Below, piece by piece: positions 11,972 to 24,430 of a stretch of 64,000 nt of DNA. This DNA is from Eonycteris spelaea (Eukaryota; Chordata; Mammalia; Chiroptera; Pteropodidae): contig PUFA01000084.1 in the NCBI GenBank assembly GCA_003508835.1, positions 2,728,001 to 2,792,000 of the forward strand, given 5' to 3'. Made by a program: the position numbers and the translations under genes. Under the pieces are notes generated by a model. That model was not told where the DNA came from. It did no database searches and saw only the letters and a program-made list of their open reading frames with translations. Numbering within the stretch: position 1 is the first letter of the stretch; every line of letters begins with the position of its first letter.

Positions 11972-12040
11972 CCTTCCTTCCTTCCTTCCTTCCTTCCTTC
12001 CTTCCTTCCTTCCTTCCTTCCTTCCTTCCTTCCTTCCTTC
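11972..12040. repeat. (TTCC)n microsatellite
   Basis: About 17 TTCC units in an unbroken run, followed by a degenerate CTAC/CTAT stretch to about 12072. Confidence 0.98.
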
Positions 12041-12072
12041 TAGCTACCTATCTACCTATATACCTTACCTAC

Positions 12073-13554
12073 AGCTGTGTGTACATGTAACCAGTAATTG
12101 ATCTTTTAAAAGATATGTATTTCTTCTCAGCTCTCTTAACAATTCATTTCTTCACCATCGATGAATGTGTTTTACATTGAAGGTATTCTGTTTTTGAGAT
12201 GGTTTAGATCACAATTCTCTGATCTAGTATGTTTACTCCTAGATTAATGTCTGTTTTTGTGGCATCAGAAATCCAGACATTAGAAAATTGACACTGTGGG
12301 CATTTTGTACGTTGTTCAAACATGAGATTCAATATCAAGTCCATATATTTTTTATATGTTTGCCACTCTCCTTATTGGTATCTTTATCAACATGCATATC
12401 TTATGTTCTAGGAGCAAGTAATTTTCAAAGATGATTTGCAATCCACGTGCAGTATGGTCTTCCTTAGGGACTCTTGTCAGCTGAGGCCAGAGCCCAGAGG
12501 GAGCATATAGCCTGCTCAGAGGCACCTGGTGCTTCTTTCCCTGGGCAGTTCCAACCATGCACTCTTAACAGGGAAGCCACATGCAGATCTGTTTTTAGTG
12601 TGTAATCCAGGGAACCTGTAAAATGTCTTCATATCATCATTCCCATATGACATTTTCTCTCTCGGAGTTATTTCCAGAATTCTCATCAAAATCCCATAAG
12701 GTACTATTTTCTCAGCAAACTTATAAAGAAAAGGAACATCCTTCTTATCCTCGGTGGGCTTATTTTAACTAGTGATCTAAATGGATCTGGGCAGAGTATC
12801 ATGGGGGTCCTGCCATTGAGTAGGATGGTAATATGTAGTTTTGCAACAGTGAGCAGACAGGAAGATAAATGGTGCATATGAGCTAGGTTAATTTCCAAGA
12901 TCAAGGTCAACCTGAGATATAGGAAGACTAACGAAGAGGAACAATATATATTTTTGTCCAGAGAGTTTTAGAAACCTGATATATTGGGAGGCTATGCTAA
13001 GGTATTTTTTTCCCTCTGGGTCGGGATTATAATTTTAAAAATTCAGAGGGGCTTTGAAGCCTATCTCAATCACTCAAAAAGTTTGGAGCAGCCTTCTCTG
13101 GTGATGATAAAATGGGTTTCTGACAACCCTAGGTTCTGGTTGTAGGAAGAAACTCTTGGTATTCATACCCTTAGAGGAAACCCAGCATGCTTGAGGATCA
13201 TAATATGTGTAACCTTCAGGAGACAGAGAATGTAATTGTTTGAAGCAACAGTGTGTGAGATTATAGGGGCTAATGGACACAGTGTCTAACTAGAGTTTAT
13301 ATGCTCTGCCTCAAGGACTACAAATTGAGCAAACAATATAAAACTAAAAATCCTGGTGCTAGCCAAACAAACCACATAGACCAAGCAGATTTTGCCTTCA
13401 AGCATCTGTTTGGAGGCCTCTGCTAAACAATATGTCAAATTGTATAATGTATAACCCAGAAGTGATGACTCACTGGATTTCTTTTCAGCATCTATCGGAG
13501 TATAAGAGCTTCTTTCTATGATGTTGAGAACTGCACTTATAACTTTGTTACAAC
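12073..13554. other. Non-coding stretch
   Basis: Three separate 68-codon minus-strand frames (12352, 12704 and 13074) look like chance openings. I see no repeat I can name. Confidence 0.4.
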
Positions 13555-13700
13555 TAATTCATAATAGCTGATATTTGAATTGCTTCCCATGTGTCAGATT
13601 TAGTATTATGTACCATGCATATACATATAGTATAATTTTATAGGTAAGGGAATTAGTGCTTTAAAGAAGCCAGATGAGTTACTGAAGACTTAATTACTTT
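13555..13700 (-). mobile_element. MIR fragment, reverse
   Basis: TAATAGCTGATATTTGAATT, then TTAGTATTATGTACCATGCA, then ATAGGTAAGGGAATTAGTGC follows the reversed MIR layout. It is diverged. Confidence 0.6.
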
Positions 13701-13709
13701 TCTCATTCT

Positions 13710-13750
13710 CTACACACACATATATACATACATGCACACAAACACACATG
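13710..13750. repeat. Degenerate (CA)/(TA) repeat
   Basis: Interrupted ACACAC, ATATAC and ACATGC units of about 40 bases. Confidence 0.85.
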
Positions 13751-13979
13751 TGTTATATAGTTGTATCTTAGATAAAATTTTAAAAACCCATTAAAATTGA
13801 ACATTTTGTTACCATTGGAGCAACTCTAGGTTCTTCAAACCTGAGAGGTTCAGGAGAGCCAAGAGAGAGAGAATTGTAAGGAATCTTAGGGAAAGATGAG
13901 ATGTTAAACTCAGTAATTAAATGCTAAGTTTACAACTATGTTACATCCCCACTCCCCTCCCCCAGCCAAAATCTGACAC

Positions 13980-14490
13980 ACATTTTATCATATCTGTTTA
14001 AAACTCTTTAATAACTTCCTAATGTACTTACCACAAAAGTCATACTCCTTAGCATGGGCCACAAAGTTCCTGTCAGTTATACCCCTGTTCTCACCTCAGC
14101 TTACAGTTCTTTGTCCACTGCACTGGGAGGAAACCGCTCCCCCCCCCCACTTTTTTTTCAGTTTCCCCACACGAAAGCTCTTTCCCACCTTAAAGCCATT
14201 GTACATAGTGTTACAGTGTTATGTCTACACAATGCCTTTTTCCCCTCCCCTCACTCTTCACCTTGCTCTTATAAGTCGCTCAGGTCTGATCTTAAATGGC
14301 ACTACTCTATCATGAGTCATTCATCTAAATTCTCTTCCACTCCCGCCCTAGGCCCTTTATTATTTTTTATTGTTTGCAAATTGCCATATTACCATCCTAC
14401 TCCTCACGTATTTTGAAATTGTTTAATACTTTCCTCCCTTACTGAGGACAGGCACACTTCTCCACCATTGTTACCTGATGCATGGTAGTC
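13980..14490 (+). mobile_element. L2 LINE 3' region
   Basis: A forward L2 tail: TTTAATAACTTCCTAATGTA, CATACTCCTTAGCATGGGCC, a long pyrimidine-rich middle with a C-run, CTCAGGTCTGATCTTAAATG, and a closing block of TTGAGGACAG type. Two overlapping frames of 97 and 120 codons lie within it and are not coding. Confidence 0.75.
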
Positions 14491-14544
14491 GCTTTGTTGC
14501 CAAGTAAAACGTGAATGGCTGTTCTGGGTACGATCATACAGTTG

Positions 14545-14665
14545 AAAATGTCTAGGCTTAGAGAGGTGAAATAACTTGCTGAAAGTAACACTCACAGCAA
14601 GTGGCAGAGCCTGGATTTCAACTTAGGGATGTTTAATTCCCGGGTCTACAGTCTCCTTGGTCCTT
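14545..14665 (-). mobile_element. MIR fragment, reverse
   Basis: GGCTTAGAGAGGTGAAATAA, CAGCAAGTGGCAGAGCCTGG and ATTTCAACTTAGGGATG form a well-preserved MIR core in reverse. Confidence 0.85.
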
Positions 14666-15169
14666 TAGTCCTTGGTGCTTATATGAGAGTCTAAGGGTTT
14701 ATTTAAATTGATGCAATATCAAGAGATACCAGGTAATCCTATTTCTAAAATAATTAAAGCATTTGTTTGTTGCAACGTGCATTAAATAGCTCATTGGCGG
14801 ACTGATTTGGGTTATCATTCTGCTGAGGCAGACTTGGTCTCATTTCATAGGAGAATGGAATATGCTGATCGTTTGTAATCACGTTAGGAAAAAGTTATCC
14901 TCAATTGATGTTTAATAATACCATGTTTTTATGTTGTAAAAGTATTCAGAATGAGGCTTTTCTTTTTCTTTGTAGACTGCATTGTCATTATGTACACATT
15001 TTCACTTTTATTTATTAAAAGTATGAGAAAATAAAAATTCGGTATAAGGGAAATTAAGAAAAAAAAAAAGGTCCCTCACCACCTAAATGTCTATGACAAT
15101 TTAAAATGAAAACTTCTCATCTAACTGGAGTTTGATTTCTAGCTAACTGAGGAGGTGGGAGGCTGTTAG

Positions 15170-15355
15170 CTTCTTAAGGAGGAGCATAGATTTTACAGCC
15201 AGACAGATCTGACCTTGAATCTTGTCACACTTGTAATCTGTGTGCAGATGGATAAATCACTGAATTTTTCTAAGCCTCCATTTTCTCATCTGAACATTGG
15301 AACAAAGATTAATATAGTGCACGAGCTTATTGTAAGGATTCAATTGACAAGCTCT
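15170..15355 (+). mobile_element. MIR, forward
   Basis: GATTTTACAGCCAGACAGAT, CCTTGAATCTTGTCACACTT, GATAAATCACTGAATTTTTC, CCATTTTCTCATCTGAACAT and a final TTGTAAGGATTCAATTGACA together give most of a MIR in sense orientation. Confidence 0.88.
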
Positions 15356-15534
15356 CCTGAGTTCTGAGGGAAAAAAGTAGACAGTCCATTGTTCATTTCT
15401 CTCTTCTAGAAAGAAGGCTGTGCCACAGCTGCCAAAATGGTTCTTTTAATTTTACCTGTGTTCTGTTTTTCATTTGTGATTTGCCTAAAAGAAATGCTCA
15501 AGTAAGTAAAACTTTAATAAAATTGACTGCTATA

Positions 15535-15720
15535 CACTAAATGTTTTCTCTGTGCTTATGTGTTTCTTATCCTAACTGCTTTACATTGATTATCTTGTTT
15601 AATTTTTAAAAAAATCAAACAGTAATCTAAGGTTCTGTGGCAATATAAAACTTCCCTAAGGTACATAGCTAGTAAGTGGCCATAAATGCTTGAACCAAAA
15701 TAAAACACTGGTTCTTTGTT
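15535..15720 (-). mobile_element. MIR, reverse
   Basis: CTGCTTTACATTGATTATCT followed by CATAGCTAGTAAGTGGCCAT and CTTGAACCAAAATAA matches a reversed MIR. The AGGAAACTGAGG core has decayed or been lost. Confidence 0.75.
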
Positions 15721-15774
15721 TTGATGAAATACTTCTAAGACTCCAAATACTATTGCTTACATGGCAGTAGTCAG

Positions 15775-15845
15775 TTGTCACAATAGGTACTGTTACTCTC
15801 ATTTTACAAATAGGAAACTGAGGCTTAGAAAAATTAGTCTTCAGG
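15775..15845 (-). mobile_element. MIR fragment, reverse
   Basis: A separate short piece has the classic CATTTTACAAATAGGAAACT and GAGGCTTAGAAAAATTAG core. Confidence 0.75.
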
Positions 15846-15942
15846 GCCTTTCACAGTCTTATTCACTACAAACATGCATTACTTAATCTCACCTTCAAAG
15901 CTTTACTTGGACTGTGCCCTCTCACAAAGAGTGTGTGGGGGA

Positions 15943-15978
15943 TGTGCGTGCGTGTGTGTGTGTGTGTGTGTGTGTGTA
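15943..15978. repeat. (GT)n microsatellite
   Basis: About 16 GT units with one GC interruption at the left edge. Confidence 0.97.
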
Positions 15979-16174
15979 TGGGAGGGTGCTCTTTCTCTTC
16001 TCTTTGTTTTTCTGAATAACAAGACCTAGCTCAGGTACTATCTTTTCCATGGGCTTCCTTTCCTCCCCCCCTTAATATCTGCAGATCATGACTGACACTG
16101 AATTATGGGTCATTTTGCTTAATAACAGGACTCCTTGACCACGCTGAGGATGTTGGTGAGTCAGTGAACATAAA

Positions 16175-16310
16175 TTGATATACAAATCAATAAATATTAA
16201 TTGAGTATCACCTATTGCATGAAAAAGGCTGTCTTGAAGTTGCCATAATTTATAAATTTAGGTAAGATATTGTCCCAGCTCTCAAGAACCTTACATCACT
16301 ATCTAAATAC
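16175..16310 (-). mobile_element. L2 fragment, reverse
   Basis: AATAAATATTAATTGAGTAT, CACCTATTGCATGAAAAAGG and CCCAGCTCTCAAGAACCTTA follow the reversed L2 3' end. Confidence 0.65.
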
Positions 16311-16385
16311 CACCATGGATTTTTTTAAGCCCTCAAATCCTTGGGATGAGTAAATAGTTGATTGAATAAATTCTGTTGGGAGATA

Positions 16386-16407
16386 GTTGTTGTTGTTGTT
16401 GTTGTTT
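16386..16407. repeat. (TTG)n microsatellite
   Basis: Seven TTG units. Confidence 0.97.
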
Positions 16408-16966
16408 TGACATGGAGACTTCAAAATAATGGAATAGACACTCTCTTTCTTATGATTTGTAGTTAAGTTGAAGAGAAAATACAAACACTGTACTGTGGGT
16501 AGACCCAATTACTTTGTACCACCTTAATGGGAGAAATTTTGACCCTTTGGGTTCAGAGCAATCCTCTGAGTGAAACCACAATATGACCTTGAATAAAAAT
16601 GAATTGGCATATTTGCTCCTGACTAAAAAGCAGTCAGCTCTGGCGTTTGTGGGAAGCTGATGTGTAGGAACCACTAAACAGCTTCCACTTTGCATTATCA
16701 CTCATTTTATAAAGCAGGACTCAACATTAATTCTGTAATTTGAGCATTAATGCTGTGGTTTTACATCCTGTAAATTAAAGCTCTAGGATGTCCAAAGAGC
16801 TGGCTCACAGAGCATCTGACAACTTGCATCAGGACTCAGACAGCACAAGACACAGGCCAAGGACAGGAGGCCTGGCCATTTCAGAGATCTGCTACTCTTT
16901 ACTTACTGAAATGAAAAGCCACTATCTTCTTTCCTCCAGTTTCTTTGTCTCAATCCTCAATTAGGT

Positions 16967-17015
<49 letters not shown>
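16967..17015. repeat. (GT)n microsatellite
   Basis: About 24 uninterrupted GT units. Confidence 0.98.
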
Positions 17016-17016
<1 letters not shown>

Positions 17017-17454
17017 TTGCTCTTCAGTTTGTACTTGGTTAATTTATACCTGCCAATATGTTTTTATTATGTTCAATAACAGAAGCTAACTGTTAACACA
17101 ACTTCAGAGAAATAGCACAGCCTCATAATAATACATATACTGGCTTTGCATAGAAAATTTTTTTTTTCCTCAAAACCCAGCTAGTGTTTATCATAATGCT
17201 AGGGATAACCTTTGACAGTTGGTGGTGCCAATCATTGTGGTCATGATTCAAGATATTTTGGAATTTTAGGGAAATGTTCTAGTTGGCACGAGAGCAGTCA
17301 TTTCCTTGAAACAGGCATTTAGAACTATGTGTTAGTCTTTTTTTAAGATTAATGCATATTTTTATGTTTTACAATTTTTATGGATTAAGCCAAGGATAAG
17401 AAGATGTGAACTTATAACTTTGAGAGTGAAGAGTATGAGTAGATTTTAAGTGCC

Positions 17455-17555
17455 ATCAATGTGGGCACCACTCTTGTCTTGCTAATTTCTGTATTTTTAT
17501 TCATTAGCAGATAGTAAATTCTTGATACATATTTATTAACTGAATGAAAAAAGAA
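17455..17555 (+). mobile_element. L2 3' terminus
   Basis: CACTCTTGTCTTGCTAATTT leads into AGCAGATAGTAAATTCTTGA and TATTTATTAACTGAATGAAA, the terminal L2 block with its TGAATGAA-type ending. Confidence 0.7.
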
Positions 17556-18472
17556 ATACCCGGGCTTCTAGGTATGTTATAGAAGTATTGTTGGCAATTT
17601 ATAATACAAAAGAGTGTGATACCACTCATTTCATGTGTCTCTCCTTAAGGAAAGATGAACACGTCTCCATAAGACAGCTCTGTGGAGTGGGGCGGAGGGT
17701 GGGGAAAGGCCACTGGGACCCATAGGTAGAATTCATAATACTTGCTAAAATTTATGTCTCTCTGGATCCAGTCCTTTATGGGAAAACCAGTACATTTTAA
17801 CAAACTCAAGAGTAATAAGTCATTGGTACTAATTGAAGAGACCTTCAAAATACATTTACTTCTGAATATGACCAAGACTTTTTATGACAGAGGCTTCACT
17901 TGTAATTCCATTTTCGTAATTTATGTCACAGTCGTGGGGTCTTCATTAGTTATAGGACTGTGTGGTCAATCTTCTGCTACCCCTGATAATTTCAGAGAAG
18001 ATGTCTACCTTTAGTATTTCTTAATTCAGATATAAAAGGAGCAGATTTCCTCCAGAGATTTGGTATTTAATTCTGAACAAGCTAAGGTCTCTAAATCTTA
18101 TAGTTTCATGCCATGACTTTTATCACATATAAAGTATCTCATTTTGTATTTTTCTGTTGCTACATAGTTAAAGTTGCAGAATGGCTTGTGATCTGAATAA
18201 ACTCATGTATCTAAATGTTATGGAACTATAAAATGTGAGGGTGGTCATTTTTATAGGGATGTCAACCTCAAAGAAGAGAGGTATGTTTAGAGAGAATGAG
18301 AGTGAAAAGGGTTTGAAGGAAATCGGTACGTACTTTAGCTTAGACAAACATTAGCAGAGGAAGCATACATAACCCATGTTCAGAATTAAGACCTGTCTAA
18401 AATGACCCATTAGTAAAAAGTCTAGTGGGAATTGAAATGGGCTGTCTTAAGCTGGACTGTAAAGCAATAAAC
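17556..18472. other. Non-coding stretch
   Basis: A G-rich patch (GGGGCGGAGGGTGGGG, near 17690) stands out. No gene or named repeat was seen. Confidence 0.4.
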
Positions 18473-18508
18473 TTGTTTTTTTTGTTTGTTTTGTTTTGTT
18501 TTTTTTCT
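18473..18508. repeat. (TTTG)n / T-rich repeat
   Basis: T-runs separated by single Gs. The shape resembles a reversed retroposon tail, but no SINE body adjoins it. Confidence 0.9.
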
Positions 18509-19425
18509 CAACTGTTGGCAACCTCTTTGTATTCCATTATATATCAAAGGCATTATGATATATCAGAGCCTGCAATAGCTAACTGAAATGGACAAGTTTA
18601 TGGGAATATGTTTTAGGTCATAGGTTTGCAGTTGGGAGACAGCTCAATATTATTGATGCCATAGTTAACTTGCTCATTTTCATTGCATAAGGACACTGTT
18701 TTTAACATCAATTTGACCCTCTCTTTAGATCCAATAAGATCAGGAAGAAAGAGCTGGGAATATAATGTTCCATGACTGTTTCTGCAGTTGACCAGGCTGT
18801 TAATGGGTGGTGGTGTGGGAGGAGGTCATTGCAAAGGGTAGGGGGATCACTGCAACTTGAACCAGAGCAGCAACTTGTGAGGATCTTCTTCAGAGACAGG
18901 CACCCATAACCAACCCCTCACAGTTCTGCTTGTGGTGACAGTGCACCCTGCTTTGTTTGAGACTCGCTCGTCTTTTGAGGGGATGTAACAAATGGCATTC
19001 AGTGTCACAGCTCAGCACAGGAACTGACATGAGTACATTTTTAAGGGCACAATTTCACAGCTAATAAAATAAATATTTCAATATTTAAATTATTTCAACT
19101 ATTGTTTACTTTCACATTTCCAGTATAAATGCAATTTAACTAATGTGTCATCTAAAATAATTCTTAAAAAAAAACAGCTTAGAAGAGTGCCTTCTTCTAT
19201 AGTGGTCAGCGGGAAAGAGAATTTGAAGATGATGGCTTAGAAAGTTATCTCAGGTATGACAGAGGGAGGAGGTAAATCGATTGCTATGATGAAAGTGGAA
19301 AAGATTTGAAAGTTCTGAGTTGATTATGCACTTCAAAACTCAAAGCAGAATGTAGTGTTTCATTTTGTTTCTGAACATCCATCAACATTTTGAATGGATT
19401 AGTGGAAAATAATGATTAATATTAT
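18509..19425. other. Non-coding stretch
   Basis: A GC-richer part (18780-19000) is followed by an AT-rich part (19060-19160). I recognise no gene or repeat. Confidence 0.4.
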
Positions 19426-19429
19426 TGTT

Positions 19430-19690
19430 TTAAACATCAATTAGGAGGACTTTCTGAAACAGTTACTCTGTATGCAGTTCTGTGAGATTGCGAGGAAAGT
19501 TTAGGACCTAAGCTCTGTCCTGACATAGCATATAACCTAGTTGTAAAAACAAGATGAAAATATGCGAATCAATTACAGATCAATAAAACCATCTATGATT
19601 AAAGGATATATTATGTATTACTTACTCTAAATTATATAGACATTCAGTGGAGGGGGATAAAGAAAGAAGGAATATTCAGAAAAGCCACAG
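19430..19690 (-). mobile_element. Probable L2 fragment, reverse
   Basis: GACCTAAGCTCTGTCCTGAC and ATAGCATATAACCTAGTTGT correspond to the reversed L2 block usually read as ...CCCTGCCCTCATGGAGCTTAC..., with a diverged continuation to about 19690. Confidence 0.5.
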
Positions 19691-19779
19691 GTAGAAGTGA
19701 TGGTAGAAATAGGAAAGTGTTACTTAACTGTTGAATCCTCAGTTAACGTAATTGCTGAGCCCTGTAGGAATGATGGCGC

Positions 19780-20205
19780 ATCCCTCGCACAGTGTCTCCT
19801 CTTTATCATCTGGGCCTTATCACCTCTTCAGCTTCAACACTCACCCAGCCTCTACCCACTTTGCCCTCTATATTCCAACCATAAAATATGATTTTCAGTT
19901 CTATGAAGGTAACTTCAGTTACCTGATTCAATCTTTGGTGTATTTGAGTTCTTCTCATCCTGTATAGTCCAACTGAAATACTACTACTTTGGTAAAATTC
20001 TCTGAAATTTCCTTGTTTTCCAGAGATTTTCTGTTTCTTAAGCTAGCACTGAACGTTGCTCAAAGTTGTCTTATATCATATACAATGTGTTAACATTATT
20101 TTCCACCAGCCTGCGAGTATCCTAAGAGTAGGGACCATGTGGTAGTTCTCCCTTCCTTCCATATAGCACCAAGGAATACTGGTAGAATGAATCAGTATAT
20201 GAATA
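19780..20205 (+). mobile_element. L2 LINE 3' region
   Basis: Forward L2 order: a CACAGTGTCTCCTCTTTATC-like opening, CTACTTTGGTAAAATTCTCT, AAGCTAGCACTGAACGTTGC, then AGTATCCTAAGAGTAGGGAC and a terminal GGTAGAATGAATCAG. Confidence 0.6.
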
Positions 20206-21062
20206 TAAAAGAGGATTTGAATGCCAAATGGCCTAGTTAATTAGGACTTCTGATTAACTGAACATTAAATAAAGTTTCATTTTCATTTTGACCCTTAGTA
20301 TAAGGAAATTATAATAATTTGTCTATTTTTCTGCTTAACCACATGACACATAATATCATGATTCATCATTTAAGACTTAAAGATGGTGATTTGTTTCATT
20401 TTGAACATCAACTCTCTCATTTTGGATTTTCATGGAGAAAATGCCAATGGATTGAGTTGCATTTCTACCAGTATAACCCATACCTGAAGTTGATCTTTTG
20501 ACTAAATCTCGGACACCAGCTTTTACTATGATTCATCTGTGTTATTGTTGTTTCCTCAAAGCTGAACATAAGGAAAAATTCTGTTTAATGAAAAATTCAA
20601 ATCAAAATGTGACTGTCACAGGGATGAAAACAGAATGAAAAACAAGTGCACAGGCAGTTAAGGGATTTACTAAGTACAGTAGATTTCTAATAGCAGGATT
20701 GTCGGTCCTGCGTTGAAAGCGCTATCAACTAGTTGCATTTGGACATCCTCATTCCACAGATCACCATTGGACACTCCTTTCCAAGAATTCTATAGAAAAT
20801 AAATGGATTAGTTCTTTATACTACTTTCACCTAAACTGAAAGAATATAATGGGCAGGGGTTCCTTCTATTTATGATTGCCAATTTGCATTTTAGATCCCG
20901 TGTGTATGTTCCTTCAGCATCCACTCACTTTTCTGGCCTGGTCTTTACCTTGAGCACACATTTCTAAGCTTAGTTTGAATGGAAGGATACTAACTGTTCA
21001 GACTGTGTATGGTTTTAGTTCACATAGGCTTGTTTTACCTATGATCAAGAGACCAAATTTAA
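20206..21062. other. Non-coding stretch
   Basis: No recognisable gene or repeat. Confidence 0.4.
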
Positions 21063-21120
21063 TACACACACACACACTCACACACACACACACACCACAA
21101 CCCACCACACCACACACACA
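21063..21120. repeat. (CA)n microsatellite, interrupted
   Basis: CA units with CT, CCACAA and CCACCA interruptions over about 58 bases. Confidence 0.97.
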
Positions 21121-21214
21121 GAAGCAAGTGTTGTGGCCTGCTGATATGAAGATAGATTTCAACATTCTCATGTCCCTGTCCATATTTCAATCAGATTATG
21201 AGGAACAAGCATTT

Positions 21215-21237
21215 AAAAGAAAAAAAAAAAAAAAAAA
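21215..21237. repeat. A-rich tract
   Basis: AAAAG followed by about 18 A. No retroposon body is evident to its left. Confidence 0.9.
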
Positions 21238-21284
21238 CCTTTTTACTTCCTAAATGTACGTATTGATTACTGTGTGGTAGACCC

Positions 21285-21365
21285 TTTTCAGGGTACTCGA
21301 GCTGTGTCCTATTCATCTTTGCATCCATCCAATACAAGGCACACAGGTGATTTTCAGTAAAGTTT
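21285..21365 (+). mobile_element. L2 3' terminus
   Basis: GCTGTGTCCTATTCATCTTT, CCAATACAAGGCACACAGGT and CAGTAAAGTTTGTTGAGT form the end of L2 in sense. Confidence 0.7.
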
Positions 21366-21489
21366 GTTGAGTATCTAATGTAAGTCTGTGTACAATTTTG
21401 AGACATGTATAGACCTGTGGCAAGCAACCACAGCAGGAAACTTCATACCAGGTGACAACTTGGGCCACAGAGAGCGATTTTGATGGGGG

Positions 21490-21640
21490 CGTTTGTGGAG
21501 GTGCAGCAGGATGGTGTTAGGAGGTGATGCTTAAGCTGAGTCTTAGTGGAGAAGCAGACCTGTGTCGAGCACACAAGCCTAGGGCAGCATTCCAGCTAGA
21601 AGGGCAGCCATGGGCTTGTGAAAGTTCCTAGAGTCTAGGG
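21490..21640 (-). mobile_element. L2 fragment, reverse
   Basis: GATGCTTAAGCTGAGTCTTA, GGGCAGCATTCCAGCTAGAA and GGGCTTGTGAAAGTTCC match the reversed L2 segment in which newly arrived elements read ...GGGCATTCCAGGCAGAGGGA.... Confidence 0.55.
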
Positions 21641-22534
21641 CCCCTGTGAAATGGGACTTTATTGGGAATGGTGGATTTCTCTCCACATCCAGAGGGGAAA
21701 TAAGTTGATGGAGTAAAGTGGCTGTGGGAAATACCTCAACATATTGAGAACACCTCTGATGTTTCCCTGTGGACCTGGGCAAAAGCTGGCAAGGCCCAAC
21801 TCCCCTGTTTTTAACTTTCAGTCCTTGCAAATCGCAAAAACGAAATGGAGTTTTCTTCAAAAGTGACAGCTAAAAATCTCAGCCCCTCACCAGCTGCTGT
21901 ACTGGTGCCGCTTAATTCTGTAATCCTTTTGCCCTCCATTCCTCGTCGTGGTTAGCAAATGCCAGGAAATGTTGGAGTGACAAGTGAGTTCTCTGTGCCT
22001 GACACCTCTGCGGGAAGACTTGATAAACTGCAAATACCAGCCCAGTCATTTTCAGGTGCAGGCTCAGAAGCATGCCAGGAAGGAACCAGTCCTGGGAGGT
22101 AAAATGCTCCCTCCGCCTTCCTGGCTTCCTTCCTCTGAATTACATTTCTATGAACTTGGCATGTTGCTCAGAGCTGTTTTCAAGGGTATACTTCTGGGAA
22201 ATATTTTCTTTGGCGTCTTAAAATTGAGAGTGACATCACATTGTATGTTTCCTTGTCCCTCCGTGGACAATACTTTCCGCCCGCCTAAAGGGGGAGGCTG
22301 AGAATGGACTGATGCTTAGTTCTCAGTGTAGCTAACAAATGTTATACACATCCAGGAGCTTTTCAGAGTGCAGAGAGACAGGTCACGAGTGGCTTTGATT
22401 TTCCCCCCAAATCTACACCCTACAATGCAATTTCCACATGAGCTTCTGCTACTGGGGAAACTTCAAAACCCATCTGCATTTAACACGCTGTCATCCTGTG
22501 TCACCCTATTTTTTACTTGGCTGAGAGGGACAGC
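21641..22534. other. Non-coding, GC-richer stretch
   Basis: A 105-codon plus frame (21984-22301) has no recognised similarity. No gene was called. Confidence 0.4.
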
Positions 22535-22640
22535 TGAGTTCCTCCCATCTCCTCTCTCTCTCTCTTTTTCTTCTCTCTTTCTCCCTCTTGCTCCCTCTCT
22601 CTCTCTGTCTCTCTCCTTCCCTCCACTCTCTCTGTGTATT
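22535..22640. repeat. Pyrimidine-rich (CT)n tract
   Basis: A mostly CT/TC tract with TTTT, CCC and G interruptions. Serine-rich frames on either strand here reflect only the repeat. Confidence 0.95.
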
Positions 22641-23846
22641 AGTATTCTTGGTACACTCTTTAGCAAAACCTGAGAAAGGAATTAATCTGTCATCTAGGAA
22701 TGAATGTACCGGACAGTGATTTATGCAGATGCTGTACTCAAAGTGATGGCGTTCGTTTCATCTGTACTTCTCACAGGCTTTCTCAGAGGCAACACGCAAA
22801 CTTGAATTTAAAATAACATTGCAGCTGGGTGACTTGGGCACTGCTCAGAACTGGGCTACCCTGGTCTAGCCACCAGGCAAACCCAGCAGGCCAGGCAGAC
22901 AGCTCAGGTAGGTGTGTGAAATTCTGAAATTTCCAAATCCACAGCCCTGCACTCTGTAGCTCTGATGAAGAAGCTGAACTACAATTTCCCTGTGAGCTCA
23001 AGCCCATCTACCCTTTCTTTCACCCCTCAAGCCTGGACTTAGAAACACCCAGAGTATCACTGGCCCTTGCCTCTCTTTCCCACAGCTCTCCGTAGTTTGA
23101 GATTCTGGTCATAATCCGGGAAAGATTAATTATGCCTGGTGTTTCTTCTGGCTGGCTGGCTTCTGTACCGTGTTCTGGCAGCAAGGCTGAGGCTCTCTCT
23201 AGAGAGCTTATTTTCATGAAATTCCCCCTGTAGTTTTTACATACTTAAGTAGTTGTATGAGGTTGTGAGAAACAGCCTTGCTTTTGAGCACTAATCCGAA
23301 TCCAACTTCCAAATCCCTTGAAGTTCAAGCTATCAGTATAAGAAACCTGAAGTAAACAAGCTTCTCACCACCCTCTCACCCAACCCAGCTTCCACCTTCT
23401 GCTCTTACACTTGCCAGCGGCCTGCCAGACTACGCCCCCTGCTCTTCCAGGTGGGCAGGTTTCTGCAGAGGTTTCTTTTGCTATTGTGCTTGTGATTACA
23501 AGTATTTTGCCCACCCTCTCTGCTGTCTAGAGGTTCATCTGGGATTTATCTCCATAATGAGAAAAGGGAGATAGGGAAACGCTATCTGACTTAGATTATT
23601 TGTCATTTTGATATTCATTTTAAAAGATGCTTTTTAAATATTTAAATGTATGTGTGCTCACATCACAGCTCCTTCTGGATGAATTGCAGATGACACAATG
23701 ACTGCTTTATCTTTCTCATGCTCTAGGCCTCTCTCCTGAAAAGCGATTTGGGCCGGAAGAAGGGTAGGTGAGAAACAATACGAACTCTGACCTTTGAATA
23801 GCCGTTTTTCTCTGTTCCTTCAAGTATCCTAACCCACAGTGTACTG
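22641..23846. other. Non-coding, GC-richer stretch
   Basis: No gene or named repeat was seen. Short minus frames of 65-74 codons show no features of a protein family. Confidence 0.4.
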
Positions 23847-23870
23847 TTTTTTGTTTGTTTGTTTGTTTTT
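23847..23870. repeat. (TTTG)n microsatellite
   Basis: Four TTTG units framed by T-runs. Confidence 0.92.
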
Positions 23871-24344
23871 CTTTTCCATTTTACCTATCATCTCCAGGAT
23901 GTTCTGAACATTCTGGAACTGAGTGACAGGGAAAAAAAACTTAAACTTTATTACCATCCTCTGTGTTCCTCTCCCTCATAGAGACACACACTTCACAAAA
24001 TGAAACCAACTAAATAAGGTCCTCTCTCTACTTTTCCAAGTTCTGGTTTAAGATATTACAGACAAGAAAGAAATAAGCCTCGTTTATAAGCAAGCTCCCA
24101 CTTTATTGATAGTGGATCAACGAGAGCATATGTAGGTTTAGCAATGCAGACAGTGAACAGAATTTGATATGCAGAATGTTAAAAGGTCCAAGACCAATTA
24201 TTCTAAGATTGGTGCTTCTGTGTAGAACTGCCTACGAGAAGATTAAGAATCTACATTATTAAAGCACATAGGCTGAATCAGGAGTGAATCAGTAGAATCT
24301 TTAAAAAGGCAGTTTCATACAAAGACATGCCACTTTTTTTTTTT

Positions 24345-24430
24345 TAGCAAATATTTATTGAGTGCCTACTATGTGCCTGCAATGTGCTGGATTCTGTGGT
24401 TACATTGGAAAATAAGAATAAGACTCCATT
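24345..24430 (-). mobile_element. L2 fragment, reverse
   Basis: AGCAAATATTTATTGAGTGC, CTACTATGTGCCTGCAATGT and GCTGGATTCTGTGGTTACAT are a well-kept copy of the reversed L2 terminus, next to a T13 run. Confidence 0.85.
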